Source of the DNA: Cupriavidus pinatubonensis
GTDB lineage: Bacteria > Pseudomonadota > Gammaproteobacteria > Burkholderiales > Burkholderiaceae
Assembly (NCBI RefSeq): GCF_019602855.1
Contig: NZ_CP080767.1
Location: forward strand, 2,852,001 to 2,916,000
Direction: 5' to 3'
DNA length: 64,000 nucleotides
A model generated the notes under the pieces. The model worked only from the letters and a program-made list of their open reading frames with translations, was not told the DNA's origin and did no database searches. Positions within the stretch are counted from its first letter, which is position 1. Each line of letters starts with the position of its first letter. A program made the position numbers and the translations under genes. Positions 28,543 through 38,821 of the stretch are shown in pieces.

Positions 28543-29208
28543 TCAGGCTTTGCGCACAGCGGCGAACCACTCCAGCACCTGCGCCACTGCCTGATCCACC
28601 GTCATGTCGGAGGTGTCGAGCAGTTTCGCATCCTCGGCGGGACGCAGCGGCGCGGCAGCACGGTTTCGATCCCGTGCATCGCGCGCCTCAAGGTCACGCA
28701 AAAGGTCTTCGATATTAGCAGAAATTCCCTTATCAATCAATTGTTTATAGCGCCTGCGAGCGCGCGCTTCAACACTTGCGGTCAGGAATACCTTGAGCTG
28801 GGCATCAGGGAAGATCACCGTCCCCATGTCGCGCCCGTCCGCGACCAGGCCGGGCAGCTTGCGGAAGTCGCGCTGCAGCTTGGTCAGCGCGTCGCGCACC
28901 GGCTGGTGCACGGCGATGGCGGAGGCCCGATTGCCGATGGCTTCGGCCCGGATCGCCAGGCTGACTTCCTCGCCGGACAGCCAGACGCGGTCGGGACCGA
29001 ACTTGACATCGAGACGGGACGCGGTTTTTGCAAGGCCATCGACATCTTCGATATCCACGCCGATGCGGTCGCTGGCGAGCGCCACCAGGCGGTACAGCGC
29101 CCCGCTGTCGAGCAGATGATAGCCAACCGCGTCAGCTACCTTGTGCGCGACAGTGCCTTTGCCCGAGGCGGTTGGACCGTCAATGGTGATGACGTGAACG
29201 ATAGTCAT
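28543..29208 (-). CDS. cmk: cytidylate kinase
   Basis: A 221-residue NMP kinase that phosphorylates CMP and dCMP. The P-loop GPTASGKGT spans residues 11-19, and [17 protein letters not shown] is the conserved CMP-binding region. In the usual supraoperon it follows aroA directly, but here a plus-strand DUF2061 gene lies between them, so cmk probably has its own promoter in 29209-29337. Confidence 0.96.
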   Translation of the reverse strand: MTIVHVITIDGPTASGKGTVAHKVADAVGYHLLDSGALYRLVALASDRIGVDIEDVDGLAKTASRLDVKFGPDRVWLSGEEVSLAIRAEAIGNRASAIAVHQPVRDALTKLQRDFRKLPGLVADGRDMGTVIFPDAQLKVFLTASVEARARRRYKQLIDKGISANIEDLLRDLEARDARDRNRAAAPLRPAEDAKLLDTSDMTVDQAVAQVLEWFAAVRKA

Positions 29209-29236
29209 TGCTGATGATGCCGACAGAAAACTTCGA

Positions 29237-29270
29237 TTGGAAATTCAATTGCGAATCATTATCATTTGAT
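29237..29270 (+). promoter_or_regulatory. Fur-like box overlapping a promoter upstream of the DUF2061 gene
   Basis: TTGGAA (29237-29242) and TATCAT (29260-29265) are spaced by 17 bases and form a good -35/-10 pair on the plus strand. The -10 is covered by GCGAATCATTATCATTTG (29251-29268), which matches the Fur consensus (NATWAT repeats). Iron-dependent repression of the downstream gene is the likely consequence. Confidence 0.65.
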
Positions 29271-29337
29271 TCACCGCACTCCGGTGCCGCATTTCTGCCC
29301 TTCCCGCTACATCTCTTCGTTCGCGAGGCAATCTACC

Positions 29338-29559
29338 ATGGCCAAGACCCTGACGTTCGGCATCCTGCACCTCGGCATCGCCTTCAGCGTGACGTACGCG
29401 CTGACCGGCAGCCTCGCCGTGAGCGGCGCGATCACGTTTATCGAGCCCGCCATCAATACTGTGGCGCACTACTTCTTCGACCGCTACTGGGACCGGCGGG
29501 AAAAGCGGGAGCACCGGCACGAACCGGTGCAGGCTGGCACCCCGGCGCTTAGCGCGTAA
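29338..29559 (+). CDS. DUF2061 family small membrane protein
   Basis: A 73-residue protein with two hydrophobic helices ([19 protein letters not shown] and a second one around [18 protein letters not shown]) followed by a charged tail ([14 protein letters not shown]). This is the DUF2061 family, of unknown function. It lies on the plus strand between aroA and cmk and its 3' end overlaps the aroA 3' end by 11 bases. The upstream Fur-like box suggests expression in iron limitation. The ribosome-binding site is weak. Confidence 0.85.
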   Translation: MAKTLTFGILHLGIAFSVTYALTGSLAVSGAITFIEPAINTVAHYFFDRYWDRREKREHRHEPVQAGTPALSA

Positions 29560-30853
29560 CGCCGCCGAACACCGCGAAGTAGTCCGGGAACGTCTTCGCC
29601 ACGCAGCCCGGGTCATTGATCCGGACCGGCAGCGGGCCGAATGCAGCCAGCGAGAAACACATCGCCATGCGATGGTCATCGTAGGTGCCAATGCCGTCGG
29701 CCGGCGTCTGCCACTGCGCGGGCGGCGTTACCTTCAGGTAGTCGGCCCCCTCTTCCACCGTCGCGCCGAGCTTGCGCAGTTCGGTCGCCATGGCCGAGAT
29801 GCGATCGGTTTCCTTGACGCGCCAGCTCGCGATATTCGTGAGCGTGGTCGTGCCCTCGGCGAACAGCGCCGCCACCGCGAGCGTCATCGCGGCATCGGGA
29901 ATATGGTTGCAGTCCAGTTCGATGCCATGCAGGCGGCCATCGTCGCGCTCGGTGCCGCGCACTTCGATCCAGTTGTCGCCGGCCATGACATTGGCGCCCA
30001 TCCGGTTGAGCGCCTCGGCAAAACGCACGTCGCCCTGAATGCTGCTCATGCCGACGCCTTCCACGCGCACCGGGCCGCCGCCGATCGCGCCGGCCGCCAG
30101 GAAATAGGAGGCCGACGAGGCATCGCCTTCCACGTAGATCTCGCCCGGCGAGCGGTACACCGCGCCGGCCGGGACGATAAAGCGCTCCCAGCCCTGCCGC
30201 TCCACGTTGATGCCGAAGCGCGCAAGCAGGTTGAGCGTGATCTCGATATAGGGCTTCGAGATCAGTTCGCCGACCACTTCGATCTCGATCTTGCCGTTTG
30301 CCGCCTGCGCCATCGGCAGCGTCATGAGCAGCGCGGTCAGGAACTGGCTCGACACATCGCCGCGCACGCGGATCGGCGCATCGATGCGGATCTGCGCGGG
30401 ACGGATATGCAAGGGCGGAAACCCTTCATTGGCGAGATAGCCGATGTCCGCGCCCACCTGGCGCAGGCCATCCACGAGATCGCCAATCGGCCGTTCGTGC
30501 ATGCGCGGCACACCGGACAGCTTGTAGTCGCCGCCCTGCAGCGCGAGCGCGGCCGTCAGCGGACGGATCGCCGTGCCGGCATTTCCCATGAACAACTCGG
30601 CCGCCTTGACCGGGAAATTGCCGCCCGAACCGGTCACGATGTAGTCGCTGCCTTCCTGGCGCCACGCGACGCCGAGGGTCTTCAGCGCCTGCAGCATGAC
30701 GCGGGTGTCGTCGGAATCGAGCAGGTCGCGCACGCGCGTCTCGCCGCCGGCCAGCGCAGCGAGTAGCAGCACGCGGTTCGAAATGCTTTTCGAGCCCGGC
30801 AAACGGACAGTGCCCGCGGCGCGGGTAAGAGGGCCAAGCGTCAGGTGTTCCAT
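29549..30853 (-). CDS. aroA: 3-phosphoshikimate 1-carboxyvinyltransferase (EPSP synthase)
   Basis: A 434-residue enzyme of the shikimate pathway that transfers the enolpyruvyl group from PEP to shikimate 3-phosphate; it is the glyphosate target. [17 protein letters not shown] (with K22, S23) and the [20 protein letters not shown] and [18 protein letters not shown] segments are typical. The start at 30853 was chosen from the family start MExLxLGP. It belongs to the serC-pheA-hisC-tyrA-aroA supraoperon, 37 bases after tyrA. Confidence 0.97.
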   Translation of the reverse strand: MEHLTLGPLTRAAGTVRLPGSKSISNRVLLLAALAGGETRVRDLLDSDDTRVMLQALKTLGVAWRQEGSDYIVTGSGGNFPVKAAELFMGNAGTAIRPLTAALALQGGDYKLSGVPRMHERPIGDLVDGLRQVGADIGYLANEGFPPLHIRPAQIRIDAPIRVRGDVSSQFLTALLMTLPMAQAANGKIEIEVVGELISKPYIEITLNLLARFGINVERQGWERFIVPAGAVYRSPGEIYVEGDASSASYFLAAGAIGGGPVRVEGVGMSSIQGDVRFAEALNRMGANVMAGDNWIEVRGTERDDGRLHGIELDCNHIPDAAMTLAVAALFAEGTTTLTNIASWRVKETDRISAMATELRKLGATVEEGADYLKVTPPAQWQTPADGIGTYDDHRMAMCFSLAAFGPLPVRINDPGCVAKTFPDYFAVFGGVTR

Positions 30854-30890
30854 GGTATTCACGCTAGGCACGGCTCGTGGCCGCGCCAGT

Positions 30891-31787
30891 TCAGGGTTCA
30901 GTATTCGCCGCGGCTGCCCGGTCGGCGCCCCATTGCAGGCGAGTCTTGCTCGCGCGCGCAAAGATGCGTTCCAGCGCCGCGCCGTCGCCCTTCTCGATCT
31001 GCGTCTTCAGATGCGTCAGCACCGACTGGTAGGTGTTCAGCTCGCGCAGCAGCGCCTCGCGGTTGGCCACGCAGATATCACGCCACATCTCCGGCGACGA
31101 CGCGGCAATGCGCGTGAAATCGCGGAAGCCGCCGCCAGCAAACGCCAGCTTGAGCGCTGCGTCTTCCGCATTGCCGACCTGCGCCACCAGCGCATACGAC
31201 AGCACGTGCGGCAGGTGGCTGACCGAAGCGAACACCGCGTCGTGCTGCACGGCGGACATGACGTGGCATTCGGCCCCCGCGCTTTCCCACATCGCGCGCA
31301 CGGCAGCGACATCGGCACGCGAATTCTCCTGCAACGGGCATAGCACGGTCTTCTTGCCGACATATAGATCCGCCAGCGCGGCCTCGACGCCATTGAGTTC
31401 GCGCCCCGCAATCGGATGTGCCGGAACAAACTGCGCGACCTTGTCGCCCAGCGCAGTCTTGGCCGCCATGATGACGTCGGACTTGGTGCTGCCCGCATCA
31501 GTCACGATCGTGCCCGGCTGCAGGTGCGGCTCCAGCGCATGCAGCAACGCAAAATTCTGCGCGACCGGCGCGCACAGCACGACCAGGCTGGCGTCGCGCG
31601 CCGCCTCTTCCAGCGAAGCGGCCTCGTCGATGACACCCAGATCAAGCGCCTTTTGCAGCGACGCGGGCGAGCGACCCACGCCGACCACTGTCCCAACGAC
31701 GCCCGCGCGCTTGAGCGCAAGCGCAAGCGAACCGCCAATCAGGCCGACACCGACAATCACAACACGGGAAAAATGCAGAGCGCTCAC
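30891..31787 (-). CDS. tyrA: prephenate dehydrogenase
   Basis: A 298-residue NAD(P)-dependent enzyme that oxidatively decarboxylates prephenate (or arogenate) in tyrosine synthesis. The Rossmann motif [19 protein letters not shown] starts at residue 9, and [18 protein letters not shown] carries the conserved substrate-binding His. The dehydrogenase stands alone without a chorismate mutase domain. Position between hisC and aroA is the expected one. Confidence 0.94.
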   Translation of the reverse strand: MSALHFSRVVIVGVGLIGGSLALALKRAGVVGTVVGVGRSPASLQKALDLGVIDEAASLEEAARDASLVVLCAPVAQNFALLHALEPHLQPGTIVTDAGSTKSDVIMAAKTALGDKVAQFVPAHPIAGRELNGVEAALADLYVGKKTVLCPLQENSRADVAAVRAMWESAGAECHVMSAVQHDAVFASVSHLPHVLSYALVAQVGNAEDAALKLAFAGGGFRDFTRIAASSPEMWRDICVANREALLRELNTYQSVLTHLKTQIEKGDGAALERIFARASKTRLQWGADRAAAANTEP

Positions 31788-31855
31788 AATCTCAGCCCTC
31801 GGGGGCGGGCAATACGGGAAATTCGAAAAAGGAAATGCATGGCCGTTGCGCGCGG

Positions 31856-32986
31856 TTACTTCAGCGCGCGCTCCAGCGCCGCGATGAAGGCGGCGTTTTC
31901 GTCGGGCAAGCCGATCGTGACACGCAGCCAGCGCGGCATGCCGTAGTTGCCCACGGGCCGCACGATCACGCCCTGCCTCAGCAGCGCCACGTTGACGCGC
32001 GCACCGGCGTCATCGTCATCGCCGACGCGCACCAGCACGAAGTTGCCGGACGATGCGACAAACTCGAGCCCGAGGCGCGAAAACGCCTCAACGAGCTGGG
32101 CCTTGCCCGCCCGGTTGAGTTCGGCGCTGCGCTGCAGGAATGCCGTGTCGCCAAGCGCAGCCACGGCCGCCGCCTGGGCGACGCTATTGACATTGAACGG
32201 CTGCCGGATGCGGTTCAGCAGATCGGTCAGTTCCGGCTGCGCCACGGCATAGCCGATGCGCAGGCCCGCCAGCCCGTAGGCCTTCGAGAACGTGCGCGAC
32301 ACCAGCAGGTTCGGATAGCGGCGAACCCATGCCACCGAATCATATTGCTGGTCGTCATCGAGATATTCGTTGTACGCCTCGTCCAGTACCACGACTACCT
32401 CGGCCGGCACCTTGGCCAGGAACGTTTCCAGCGCCGCCGCGGGCACGAACGTGCCGGTCGGGTTGTTCGGGTTGGCGATGAACACCAGACGCGTGTCGGA
32501 CGTGATCGCCGCCGCCATGGCGTCGAGATCATGGCCATAATCACGCGCCTTCACCACGATTGCGCGCGCGCCGATCTCCTGCGTCGCGAGCGCGTAGACC
32601 GCGAACGAATACTCGGCGTACACGATCGACTGCCCCGACGTGACCAGCGCATGCGCGGCCAGTTCGAGGATGTCGTTGCTGCCGTTGCCGAGCGTAAGCC
32701 AGTCCTGCGGCACACCGAGCTTTGTCGAAAGCGCAGCTTTCAGTTCGAAGCCGTTCGAATCGGGGTAACGACCCAGTTCGGCAATGGCCGCGGCCGCCGC
32801 GTGTTTCGCGGACTCCGGCATGCCCAGCGGGTTCTCGTTCGACGCGAGCTTCACGATGCCGGCCTCGTCGAGGCCGAACTCGCGCGCCACCTCTGAAATC
32901 GGCTTGCCCGCGATGTAAGGCGAAATCGCCCTGACGTAATCCGGGCCGAACGGTACCTTGCCGCCTTGCTTGCCTTGCTCTGCCAT
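31856..32986 (-). CDS. hisC: histidinol-phosphate aminotransferase (aromatic aminotransferase role likely)
   Basis: A 376-residue fold-type I PLP aminotransferase. The N-terminal ISPYIAGKPISEVAREFG, the FIANPNNPTGTFV segment and the PLP lysine in VSRTFSKAYGLAGLRIGY are visible. In this gene order the enzyme (called HisHb/HisC2 in the supraoperon literature) transaminates aromatic keto acids as well as histidinol phosphate. Its placement between pheA and tyrA supports a role in phenylalanine and tyrosine synthesis. A second hisC in the his operon is possible but outside this window. Confidence 0.93.
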   Translation of the reverse strand: MAEQGKQGGKVPFGPDYVRAISPYIAGKPISEVAREFGLDEAGIVKLASNENPLGMPESAKHAAAAAIAELGRYPDSNGFELKAALSTKLGVPQDWLTLGNGSNDILELAAHALVTSGQSIVYAEYSFAVYALATQEIGARAIVVKARDYGHDLDAMAAAITSDTRLVFIANPNNPTGTFVPAAALETFLAKVPAEVVVVLDEAYNEYLDDDQQYDSVAWVRRYPNLLVSRTFSKAYGLAGLRIGYAVAQPELTDLLNRIRQPFNVNSVAQAAAVAALGDTAFLQRSAELNRAGKAQLVEAFSRLGLEFVASSGNFVLVRVGDDDDAGARVNVALLRQGVIVRPVGNYGMPRWLRVTIGLPDENAAFIAALERALK

Positions 32987-33016
32987 CTTGTCTCCTTGCC
33001 TCGTATCTGCGCGTGC

Positions 33017-34165
33017 TTACTTGCTCGACGGGTACGACCCGAGCACCTTCAGGTACGCTGCGTTGCGCCGCAGCGTCTCGATCGCGCGCGCCACGGCCGG
33101 CTCGTGCTGGTGGCCTTCCACATCGACGTAGAAGTAGTACTCCCATGCACCACTGCGCGCGGGGCGCGATTCGAAGCGGCACATCGACACACCGTTCTCC
33201 GCCAGCGGCGCGAGCAACTGGTAGACCGCGCCGGCCTTGTTGGGCACCGACAGGATCATCGAAGTCTGGTCGCTGCCCGACGGCTCAGTCTCGTACCGGC
33301 CAATCACGGCAAAGCGCGTGCGGTTGTGCGGATCGTCCTGGATATGCGGCCGGATGATATGGAGGTGATAGCGATTAGCAGCCGATTCGCCGGCAATGGC
33401 CGCGACCGTGGGATCTTCGCTCGCCATGCGCGCCGCCTCGGCATTGCTCGATACGGCCTGCCGCTCGAGGTGCGGATAGTTCGCCGTCAGCCAGTGCTGG
33501 CACTGCGCGAGCGCCTGCGCATGCGCGCGCACGACCTTCACGCCGTTCATGTCCGGCGAAGCGGCCATCAGGTTGTGGTGCACCTTCAGCGCGATTTCGC
33601 CGCTGATCTTCAGCGAGGTCTGCAGGAACAGGTCCAGCGTGCGCGACACGGCGCCCTCGGTGGAGTTTTCCACCGGAACCACGCCGTACTCGACGGTCCC
33701 CGCCTCAACGGCGCGGAATACTTCGTCGATGCTCGGGCACGGCACGCCGCTCACTTCATGGCCGAAGTGCGCGTACAAAGCCTGTTCCGAGAACGTACCG
33801 GCCGGGCCGAGGAAGGCGATCTCAAGCGGCTTTTCCAGGCCACGGCATGCCGACATGACCTCGCGCCAGATCGACGCCACGCTCTCGCCGAGCAGCGGAC
33901 CCGGATTGGCGGCCTGCACCTTGCGAATGACCTGCAGTTCGCGCTCGGGGCGGAACACCGGCGCGCCGTACTTCTTCTTTACCTCGCCGACATCGAGCGC
34001 AAGCTGCGCGCGCCGGTTCAGCATGGCCAGCAGTTCACGGTCGACGGTATCGATCTGCTCGCGCAACGGGGCCAGTTCGGCACCGAGGGCACGTTCCGCC
34101 GCGCTCGGGGAAGCACCGCTCTGCTGCGTCTCCTCGCGCGCGGTGTTGTTGTCTTCGCTTGTCAT
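33017..34165 (-). CDS. pheA: bifunctional chorismate mutase/prephenate dehydratase
   Basis: A 382-residue P-protein. Residues about 28-105 form the AroQ chorismate mutase (LREQIDTVDRELLAMLNRRA), residues about 112-290 the prephenate dehydratase (IAFLGPAGTFSEQALYAHFG, with YGVVPVENSTEGAVSRTLD), and the end is an ACT domain with the ESRP motif (CRFESRPARSGAWEYYFY) that binds phenylalanine for feedback inhibition. The start at 34165 follows the family; ~25 extra N-terminal residues precede the mutase. Lies downstream of serC past a terminator-like hairpin. Confidence 0.95.
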   Translation of the reverse strand: MTSEDNNTAREETQQSGASPSAAERALGAELAPLREQIDTVDRELLAMLNRRAQLALDVGEVKKKYGAPVFRPERELQVIRKVQAANPGPLLGESVASIWREVMSACRGLEKPLEIAFLGPAGTFSEQALYAHFGHEVSGVPCPSIDEVFRAVEAGTVEYGVVPVENSTEGAVSRTLDLFLQTSLKISGEIALKVHHNLMAASPDMNGVKVVRAHAQALAQCQHWLTANYPHLERQAVSSNAEAARMASEDPTVAAIAGESAANRYHLHIIRPHIQDDPHNRTRFAVIGRYETEPSGSDQTSMILSVPNKAGAVYQLLAPLAENGVSMCRFESRPARSGAWEYYFYVDVEGHQHEPAVARAIETLRRNAAYLKVLGSYPSSK

Positions 34166-34204
34166 TTGCAGGAACCGGTTGGGCCGCTCCGCAGGGAGGG
34201 CCTG

Positions 34205-34239
34205 AGAATAAAACAATACCGCGCGCCGTTCGCGCGCGG
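34205..34239 (-). terminator. terminator-like hairpin between serC and pheA
   Basis: On the minus strand CCGCGCGC pairs with GCGCGCGG (5-base loop) and is followed by TATTGTTTTATT. It sits inside the supraoperon, 18 bases after the serC stop, and may be an internal partial terminator or attenuator. Confidence 0.6.
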
Positions 34240-34257
34240 CTGTCCGCCGCAGCGCCG

Positions 34258-35409
34258 TCAGGCAGCGTTGCGCTCGAACTCACGCATGAAATCGATCAGC
34301 GCATACACGCCCTCGATCGGCATGGCGTTGTAGATGCTGGCGCGCATGCCGCCCACGGACTTGTGGCCCTTGAGTTGCAGCAGGCCATGGGCGCGGGCCT
34401 GCTGCAGGAATGCCTCGTTGCGGGTCTCGTCAGCGAGGAAGAACGGCACGTTCATGCGCGAACGGCAGTTCGGGTCGATCTCATTGCGATAGAAATCGCT
34501 CTGGTCAAGGAAGTCGTACAGTGCCTTCGCCTTGGCGATATTGCGTTGCTCGATCGCCGGCACTCCGCCTTGGCGCTTGAGCCACTTGAAGACCAGCCCC
34601 GCGATGTAGATGGCGTACGTCGGCGGCGTGTTGTACATCGAGTCATGCTCGGCGACGATACGCCAGTTAAACGCCGACGGGCATAGCGGATGAGCATGGC
34701 CCAGCAGGTCTTCTCGCACGATCACGATCGTCACGCCAGCGGGCCCGATATTCTTCTGTGCACCGCCATACATCACCTGCACGCGCGACCAGTCCACTGG
34801 GCGCGACAGGATGTGGCTCGATGCGTCGGCCACCACGACGCGGCCCTTGTCCTGCCCGATATCCGGAACCTCGTGGAACTCCACGCCGCCGATCGTCTCG
34901 TTGGTGCAGAGATGCACGTAGGCAGCGTCATCGGACAGCTTCCAGCCGGCCACGTCGGGGATATCGTGAAACTTCCGGTCGGCGCTCGATGCTGCGATGT
35001 TTACCTCGCCGTAGCGTCGCGTTTCCTGCTCGGTCTTGACAGACCACGAGCCGGTCACCACGAAGTCTGCCTTGGGGCGATCGGCATTGCGCAGCCGCAT
35101 CAGGTTCAGCGGCACGATCGCGTTCTCGCCGATGGCGCCGCCCTGCAGGAACAGAATGCGGAAGTTCTTTGGAATCTTGAGCAGTTCACGCAGATCCGCG
35201 GTCGTTTCGGCAAGAATGCCTTCGAACTCGCGGCTGCGGTGGCTCATCTCCATGACCGACACGCCCGTCCCATGCCATGACAGCATCTCTTCTGCGGCCT
35301 GTTGCAGCACTTCGGCGGGCAGCGTGGCGGGTCCCGGGGAGAAGTTGAAGACGCGTTCGGCCAATGCACGCTGCATGCCGGCGAGGGCGGGAGTCTGTGG
35401 ATCGTTCAT
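34258..35409 (-). CDS. serC: phosphoserine aminotransferase
   Basis: A 383-residue PLP enzyme that makes 3-phosphoserine and, in pyridoxal phosphate synthesis, 4-phosphohydroxythreonine. [18 protein letters not shown] is the family start (residues 20-37) and the PLP lysine lies in [15 protein letters not shown]. The ATG at 35409 is the only Met upstream except one at residue 12. There is no Shine-Dalgarno sequence: the preceding bases are a pyrimidine-rich tract that belongs to a terminator-like hairpin. It is the first gene of the aromatic supraoperon. Confidence 0.95.
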   Translation of the reverse strand: MNDPQTPALAGMQRALAERVFNFSPGPATLPAEVLQQAAEEMLSWHGTGVSVMEMSHRSREFEGILAETTADLRELLKIPKNFRILFLQGGAIGENAIVPLNLMRLRNADRPKADFVVTGSWSVKTEQETRRYGEVNIAASSADRKFHDIPDVAGWKLSDDAAYVHLCTNETIGGVEFHEVPDIGQDKGRVVVADASSHILSRPVDWSRVQVMYGGAQKNIGPAGVTIVIVREDLLGHAHPLCPSAFNWRIVAEHDSMYNTPPTYAIYIAGLVFKWLKRQGGVPAIEQRNIAKAKALYDFLDQSDFYRNEIDPNCRSRMNVPFFLADETRNEAFLQQARAHGLLQLKGHKSVGGMRASIYNAMPIEGVYALIDFMREFERNAA

Positions 35410-35411
35410 GA

Positions 35412-35456
35412 ACTGGAAAAGAAAAATGGCTGCCGGGGATACCCCAAGCAGCCATT
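35412..35456 (-). terminator. terminator-like hairpin immediately before the serC start
   Basis: On the minus strand AATGGCTGC (from 35456) pairs with GCAGCCATT (35433-35425), with an inner GGGG/CCCC stem, and is followed by TTTTTCTTTT. The U-rich tract ends only about 10 bases before the serC ATG. It looks like an intrinsic terminator for the upstream DUF2059 transcript or a leader attenuator for serC. Confidence 0.75.
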
Positions 35457-35466
35457 ATCCCTCAAA

Positions 35467-35491
35467 CCCGCATCCCGTTGGGCGATGCGGG
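35467..35491 (-). terminator. GC-rich hairpin downstream of the DUF2059 gene
   Basis: CCCGCATC pairs with GATGCGGG around a 9-base loop; on the minus strand it is followed by TTTGAGGG. A weaker structure preceding the stronger hairpin at 35412-35456. Confidence 0.4.
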
Positions 35492-35523
35492 CGGGCGCAG
35501 GACCTGCACCCTGTCGCCGGAAG

Positions 35524-36087
35524 TTACTTCGCGGCGGCCGCGATTTCCTTCTCGGCGGCGTCGCGCATCGACTTGCCGACCTGCGGACCGTACTTCTGCA
35601 TCATCGAACCCCAGATCTCCTGGGTCGCCTTGCCCTGGTTAGCCATGAACTTCTGGCCGGTCGGCGACTTCAGGAACGTGGTCAGGTCCTTGAGTTCCTG
35701 CGTGCTGTAGTACTTGCCGAAGGCGTCGTAGTGAGCCTGGATCGCATCCTTCCGGAAGCCATCGGTATTGAACGCCGTACCGGCGCCATCCACCATGCGC
35801 TGTACCGCGCCGTTCTTCTTCAGCTTCTCGACAGCGGCCTGCTTCTGCTTGTCGTTCAGCGTCTTGTTCTCTACCAGTACCTGCTCCAGCACCAGCGGGG
35901 CTTCCTGCTTGGCGCCTTGCTGCCAGTTTTCTGCCTGGCCCTTCACGGCCTGGTCAGCCTGCATGACGGAAAGCAGTTCCTTGATGGCAGCCGTCTTGTC
36001 CGCGTCCTGTGCGTGCGCATGCTGCGCCATCATGAACGTCGGAACGAAAGCAGCCAGAACAGCGATACGTCGATAGGTTTTGAGCAT
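35524..36087 (-). CDS. DUF2059 domain-containing periplasmic protein
   Basis: A 187-residue exported protein of unknown function. The signal peptide (MLKTYRRIAVLAAFVPTFMM, cleavage about AHAQD at residues 23-27) is followed by a helical, Gln/Lys-rich domain with IQAHYDAFGKYYSTQELKDL and FLKSPTGQKFMANQ, the DUF2059 signature. It lies between gyrA and serC on the same strand, a conserved position in this lineage, 82 bases after gyrA. Confidence 0.9.
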   Translation of the reverse strand: MLKTYRRIAVLAAFVPTFMMAQHAHAQDADKTAAIKELLSVMQADQAVKGQAENWQQGAKQEAPLVLEQVLVENKTLNDKQKQAAVEKLKKNGAVQRMVDGAGTAFNTDGFRKDAIQAHYDAFGKYYSTQELKDLTTFLKSPTGQKFMANQGKATQEIWGSMMQKYGPQVGKSMRDAAEKEIAAAAK

Positions 36088-36169
36088 TGTGACTCCCTGG
36101 TAAATATGTCCGTTTTAGTCCGGACCGCCATCTGGCGAGTTCCGGCCGGTGTCCTATTGTTGCAACAAC

Positions 36170-38821
36170 TTACGAATTGGCATCGGCATCGGCGGCACCA
36201 TCCGCCTCTTCCGCCTCTTCCGAGCCCGCACCGTTGTCGGCATCGGTTTCCACGATGCGCTGCAGGCCCGAGAGCTTAGTGCCTTCGTCAACATTGATCA
36301 GCGTGACGCCCTGCGTCGCGCGGCCCATCTCGCGGATTTCGGCCACGCGCGTGCGGATCAGCACGCCGCCTGTGGTGATCAGCATGATCTCGTCATCGGG
36401 CGAAACCAGTGCAGCAGCCACCACACGGCCGTTGCGCTCGCTCGTCTGGATCGCAATCATGCCCTTGGTCCCACGACCGTGTCGAGTGTACTCGGCGATC
36501 GGCGTACGCTTGCCGTAGCCGTTCTCGGTCGCGGTCAGCACGCTGCCCGGCGAGCCGGCTTCGGTTTGCTCCGCCGTCTCTGCCGGCGCTACGAGCATGG
36601 CGATGACGGTTTGCGACTCGTCGAGATTCATGCCGCGTACGCCACGTGCCTGGCGGCCCATCGGGCGCACATCGTTCTCATCGAAACGCACGGCTTTGCC
36701 GGCATCCGAGAACAGCATCACATCGTGCTGCCCGTCCGTCACGGCGGCGCCGATCAGATAGTCGCCCTCGTCGAGGTCGACGGCGATGATGCCGGCCTTG
36801 CGAGGGTTCGAGAATTCCGTCAGCGCCGTCTTCTTGACCGTGCCGCGCGCGGTGGCCATGAAGATGAAGTGCTCGGCGTCGAACTGGCGGACCGGCAGGA
36901 TGACGTTGATCTTCTCGCCGTCCGACAGCGGGAACATGTTGACGATTGGGCGGCCGCGCGAGTTGCGCGAGCCCTGCGGCACTTCATAGACCTTGAGCCA
37001 GTACAGGCGACCTCGGTTCGAGAAGCACAGGATGTAGTCGTGGGTGTTGGCCACAAACAGCGTGTCGATCCAGTCGTCTTCCTTGGTCGCCGTCGCCAGC
37101 TTGCCGCGTCCGCCGCGCTTCTGGGCACGGTATTCGGAAATCGGCTGGCTCTTCATATAGCCACTGTGGGACAGCGTGACCACCATGTCCTGCGGCGTGA
37201 TCAGGTCCTCGGTGTCGAGCTCGGTGGCGTTCAGCTCGATCTGCGAGCGGCGCTCGTCGCCGAATTCCGCGCGGATAGCGGTCAGTTCGTCGGAAATGAT
37301 GGTGGTAATACGCTCGGGCCGTGCCAGGATATCGAGCAAATCCGCGATGATCGCCATCACATCGCGATATTCCTGGACGATCTTGTCCTGTTCCAGACCG
37401 GTGAGGCGTTGCAGGCGCATCTGCAGGATTTCCTGCGCCTGGGAATCCGACAGGCGGTACAGGCCATCGCCCTGCATGCCGAACATCGCTGGCAACCCAT
37501 CCGGGCGGTACGACGCACGGCCACCAGGGGTGTCGGCTTCGGCACGTGCGAGCATTTCGCGCACAAGCCCGGAATCCCACGACTTCGCCATCAGTTCCTG
37601 CTTGGCGATAGGTGGCGTAGGCGCCGCCTTGATGATCGCGATGAACTCGTCGATGTTGGCGAGCGCCACGGCCAGGCCTTCCAGCACATGGCCACGCTCG
37701 CGCGCCTTGCGCAGCTCGAATACCGTACGGCGCGTCACAACTTCCCGGCGGTGCTGCAGGAAGTACTCGAGCATCTGCTTCAGGTTCAGCAGGCGCGGCT
37801 GGCGGTCGACCAGCGCCACCATGTTCATGCCGAACGTGTCCTGGAGCTGGGTGTTCTTATATAGGTTGTTGAGGACGACCTCGGGAACCTCGTTGCGCTT
37901 GAGTTCGATCACCACGCGCATGCCGGACTTGTCCGACTCGTCGCGGATGTCCGAGATGCCCTCGACCTTCTTCTCGGTGACCAGCTCGGCAATGCGCTCG
38001 AGCAGCGTGCGCTTGTTCACCTGGTACGGCAGCTCGTCGACGATGATGGCCTGGCGCTGGCCGCGGTCGATGTCCTCGAAGTGCGTGCGCGCGCGCATGA
38101 CAACGCGTCCACGTCCGGTCCGATAGCCTTCGCGCACGCCCTGAATACCGTAGATAATGCCGGCGGTCGGGAAATCGGGCGCGGGAATCAATTCAATCAG
38201 CTCATCCACCGTTGCCTGCGGATTGCGCAGCAGGTGAAGACAGCCATCGACGATTTCATTAAGGTTATGCGGCGGGATATTGGTGGCCATGCCGACCGCA
38301 ATACCCGACGAACCATTGATAAGCAGATTCGGAATTCGCGCAGGGAGAATAGCGGGCTCTTTTTCCGAACCGTCATAGTTCGGATCGAAATCGACAGTTT
38401 CCTTGTCGATGTCGTGGAGCATCTCGTGGGCGATTTTCGAAAGTCGGATTTCGGTATAACGCATTGCTGCCGCGTTATCGCCGTCCACCGAACCGAAATT
38501 CCCCTGCCCGTCGACGAGCATGTAGCGCAGCGAGAAATTCTGCGCCATGCGGACGATCGTATCGTATACAGCAGTGTCGCCGTGCGGATGGTACTTACCA
38601 ATCACATCACCGACGATACGGGCTGATTTCTTGTACGCCCGGTTCCAGTCGTTGTTGAGCTCATGCATCGCATAGAGCACGCGCCTGTGAACCGGCTTCA
38701 GGCCATCCCGCACATCGGGAAGCGCCCGCCCTACGATCACGCTCATTGCGTAATCCAGATACGAGCGGCGCATTTCCTCTTCAAGGGAGACCGGAAGGGT
38801 TTCTTTTGCGAATGGATCCAT
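36170..38821 (-). CDS. gyrA: DNA gyrase subunit A
   Basis: An 883-residue type IIA topoisomerase subunit. The catalytic tyrosine is Y122 ([10 protein letters not shown]) and the quinolone-determining region reads [11 protein letters not shown] with Thr83 and Asp87, numbered as in E. coli. Thr83 is the wild-type residue in Burkholderiaceae and Pseudomonas, so it is not a sign of acquired resistance. The C-terminal pinwheel repeats follow, with the GyrA-box-like QKRGGRGK (about residue 560) and an acidic tail ([17 protein letters not shown]). The intergenic region upstream has notable inverted repeats. Confidence 0.98.
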   Translation of the reverse strand: MDPFAKETLPVSLEEEMRRSYLDYAMSVIVGRALPDVRDGLKPVHRRVLYAMHELNNDWNRAYKKSARIVGDVIGKYHPHGDTAVYDTIVRMAQNFSLRYMLVDGQGNFGSVDGDNAAAMRYTEIRLSKIAHEMLHDIDKETVDFDPNYDGSEKEPAILPARIPNLLINGSSGIAVGMATNIPPHNLNEIVDGCLHLLRNPQATVDELIELIPAPDFPTAGIIYGIQGVREGYRTGRGRVVMRARTHFEDIDRGQRQAIIVDELPYQVNKRTLLERIAELVTEKKVEGISDIRDESDKSGMRVVIELKRNEVPEVVLNNLYKNTQLQDTFGMNMVALVDRQPRLLNLKQMLEYFLQHRREVVTRRTVFELRKARERGHVLEGLAVALANIDEFIAIIKAAPTPPIAKQELMAKSWDSGLVREMLARAEADTPGGRASYRPDGLPAMFGMQGDGLYRLSDSQAQEILQMRLQRLTGLEQDKIVQEYRDVMAIIADLLDILARPERITTIISDELTAIRAEFGDERRSQIELNATELDTEDLITPQDMVVTLSHSGYMKSQPISEYRAQKRGGRGKLATATKEDDWIDTLFVANTHDYILCFSNRGRLYWLKVYEVPQGSRNSRGRPIVNMFPLSDGEKINVILPVRQFDAEHFIFMATARGTVKKTALTEFSNPRKAGIIAVDLDEGDYLIGAAVTDGQHDVMLFSDAGKAVRFDENDVRPMGRQARGVRGMNLDESQTVIAMLVAPAETAEQTEAGSPGSVLTATENGYGKRTPIAEYTRHGRGTKGMIAIQTSERNGRVVAAALVSPDDEIMLITTGGVLIRTRVAEIREMGRATQGVTLINVDEGTKLSGLQRIVETDADNGAGSEEAEEADGAADADANS

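Noticed and set aside
36170-38821. Thr83 in GyrA as a sign of quinolone resistance
   Set aside because: Thr83 is the normal residue in this lineage, and Asp87 is unchanged.
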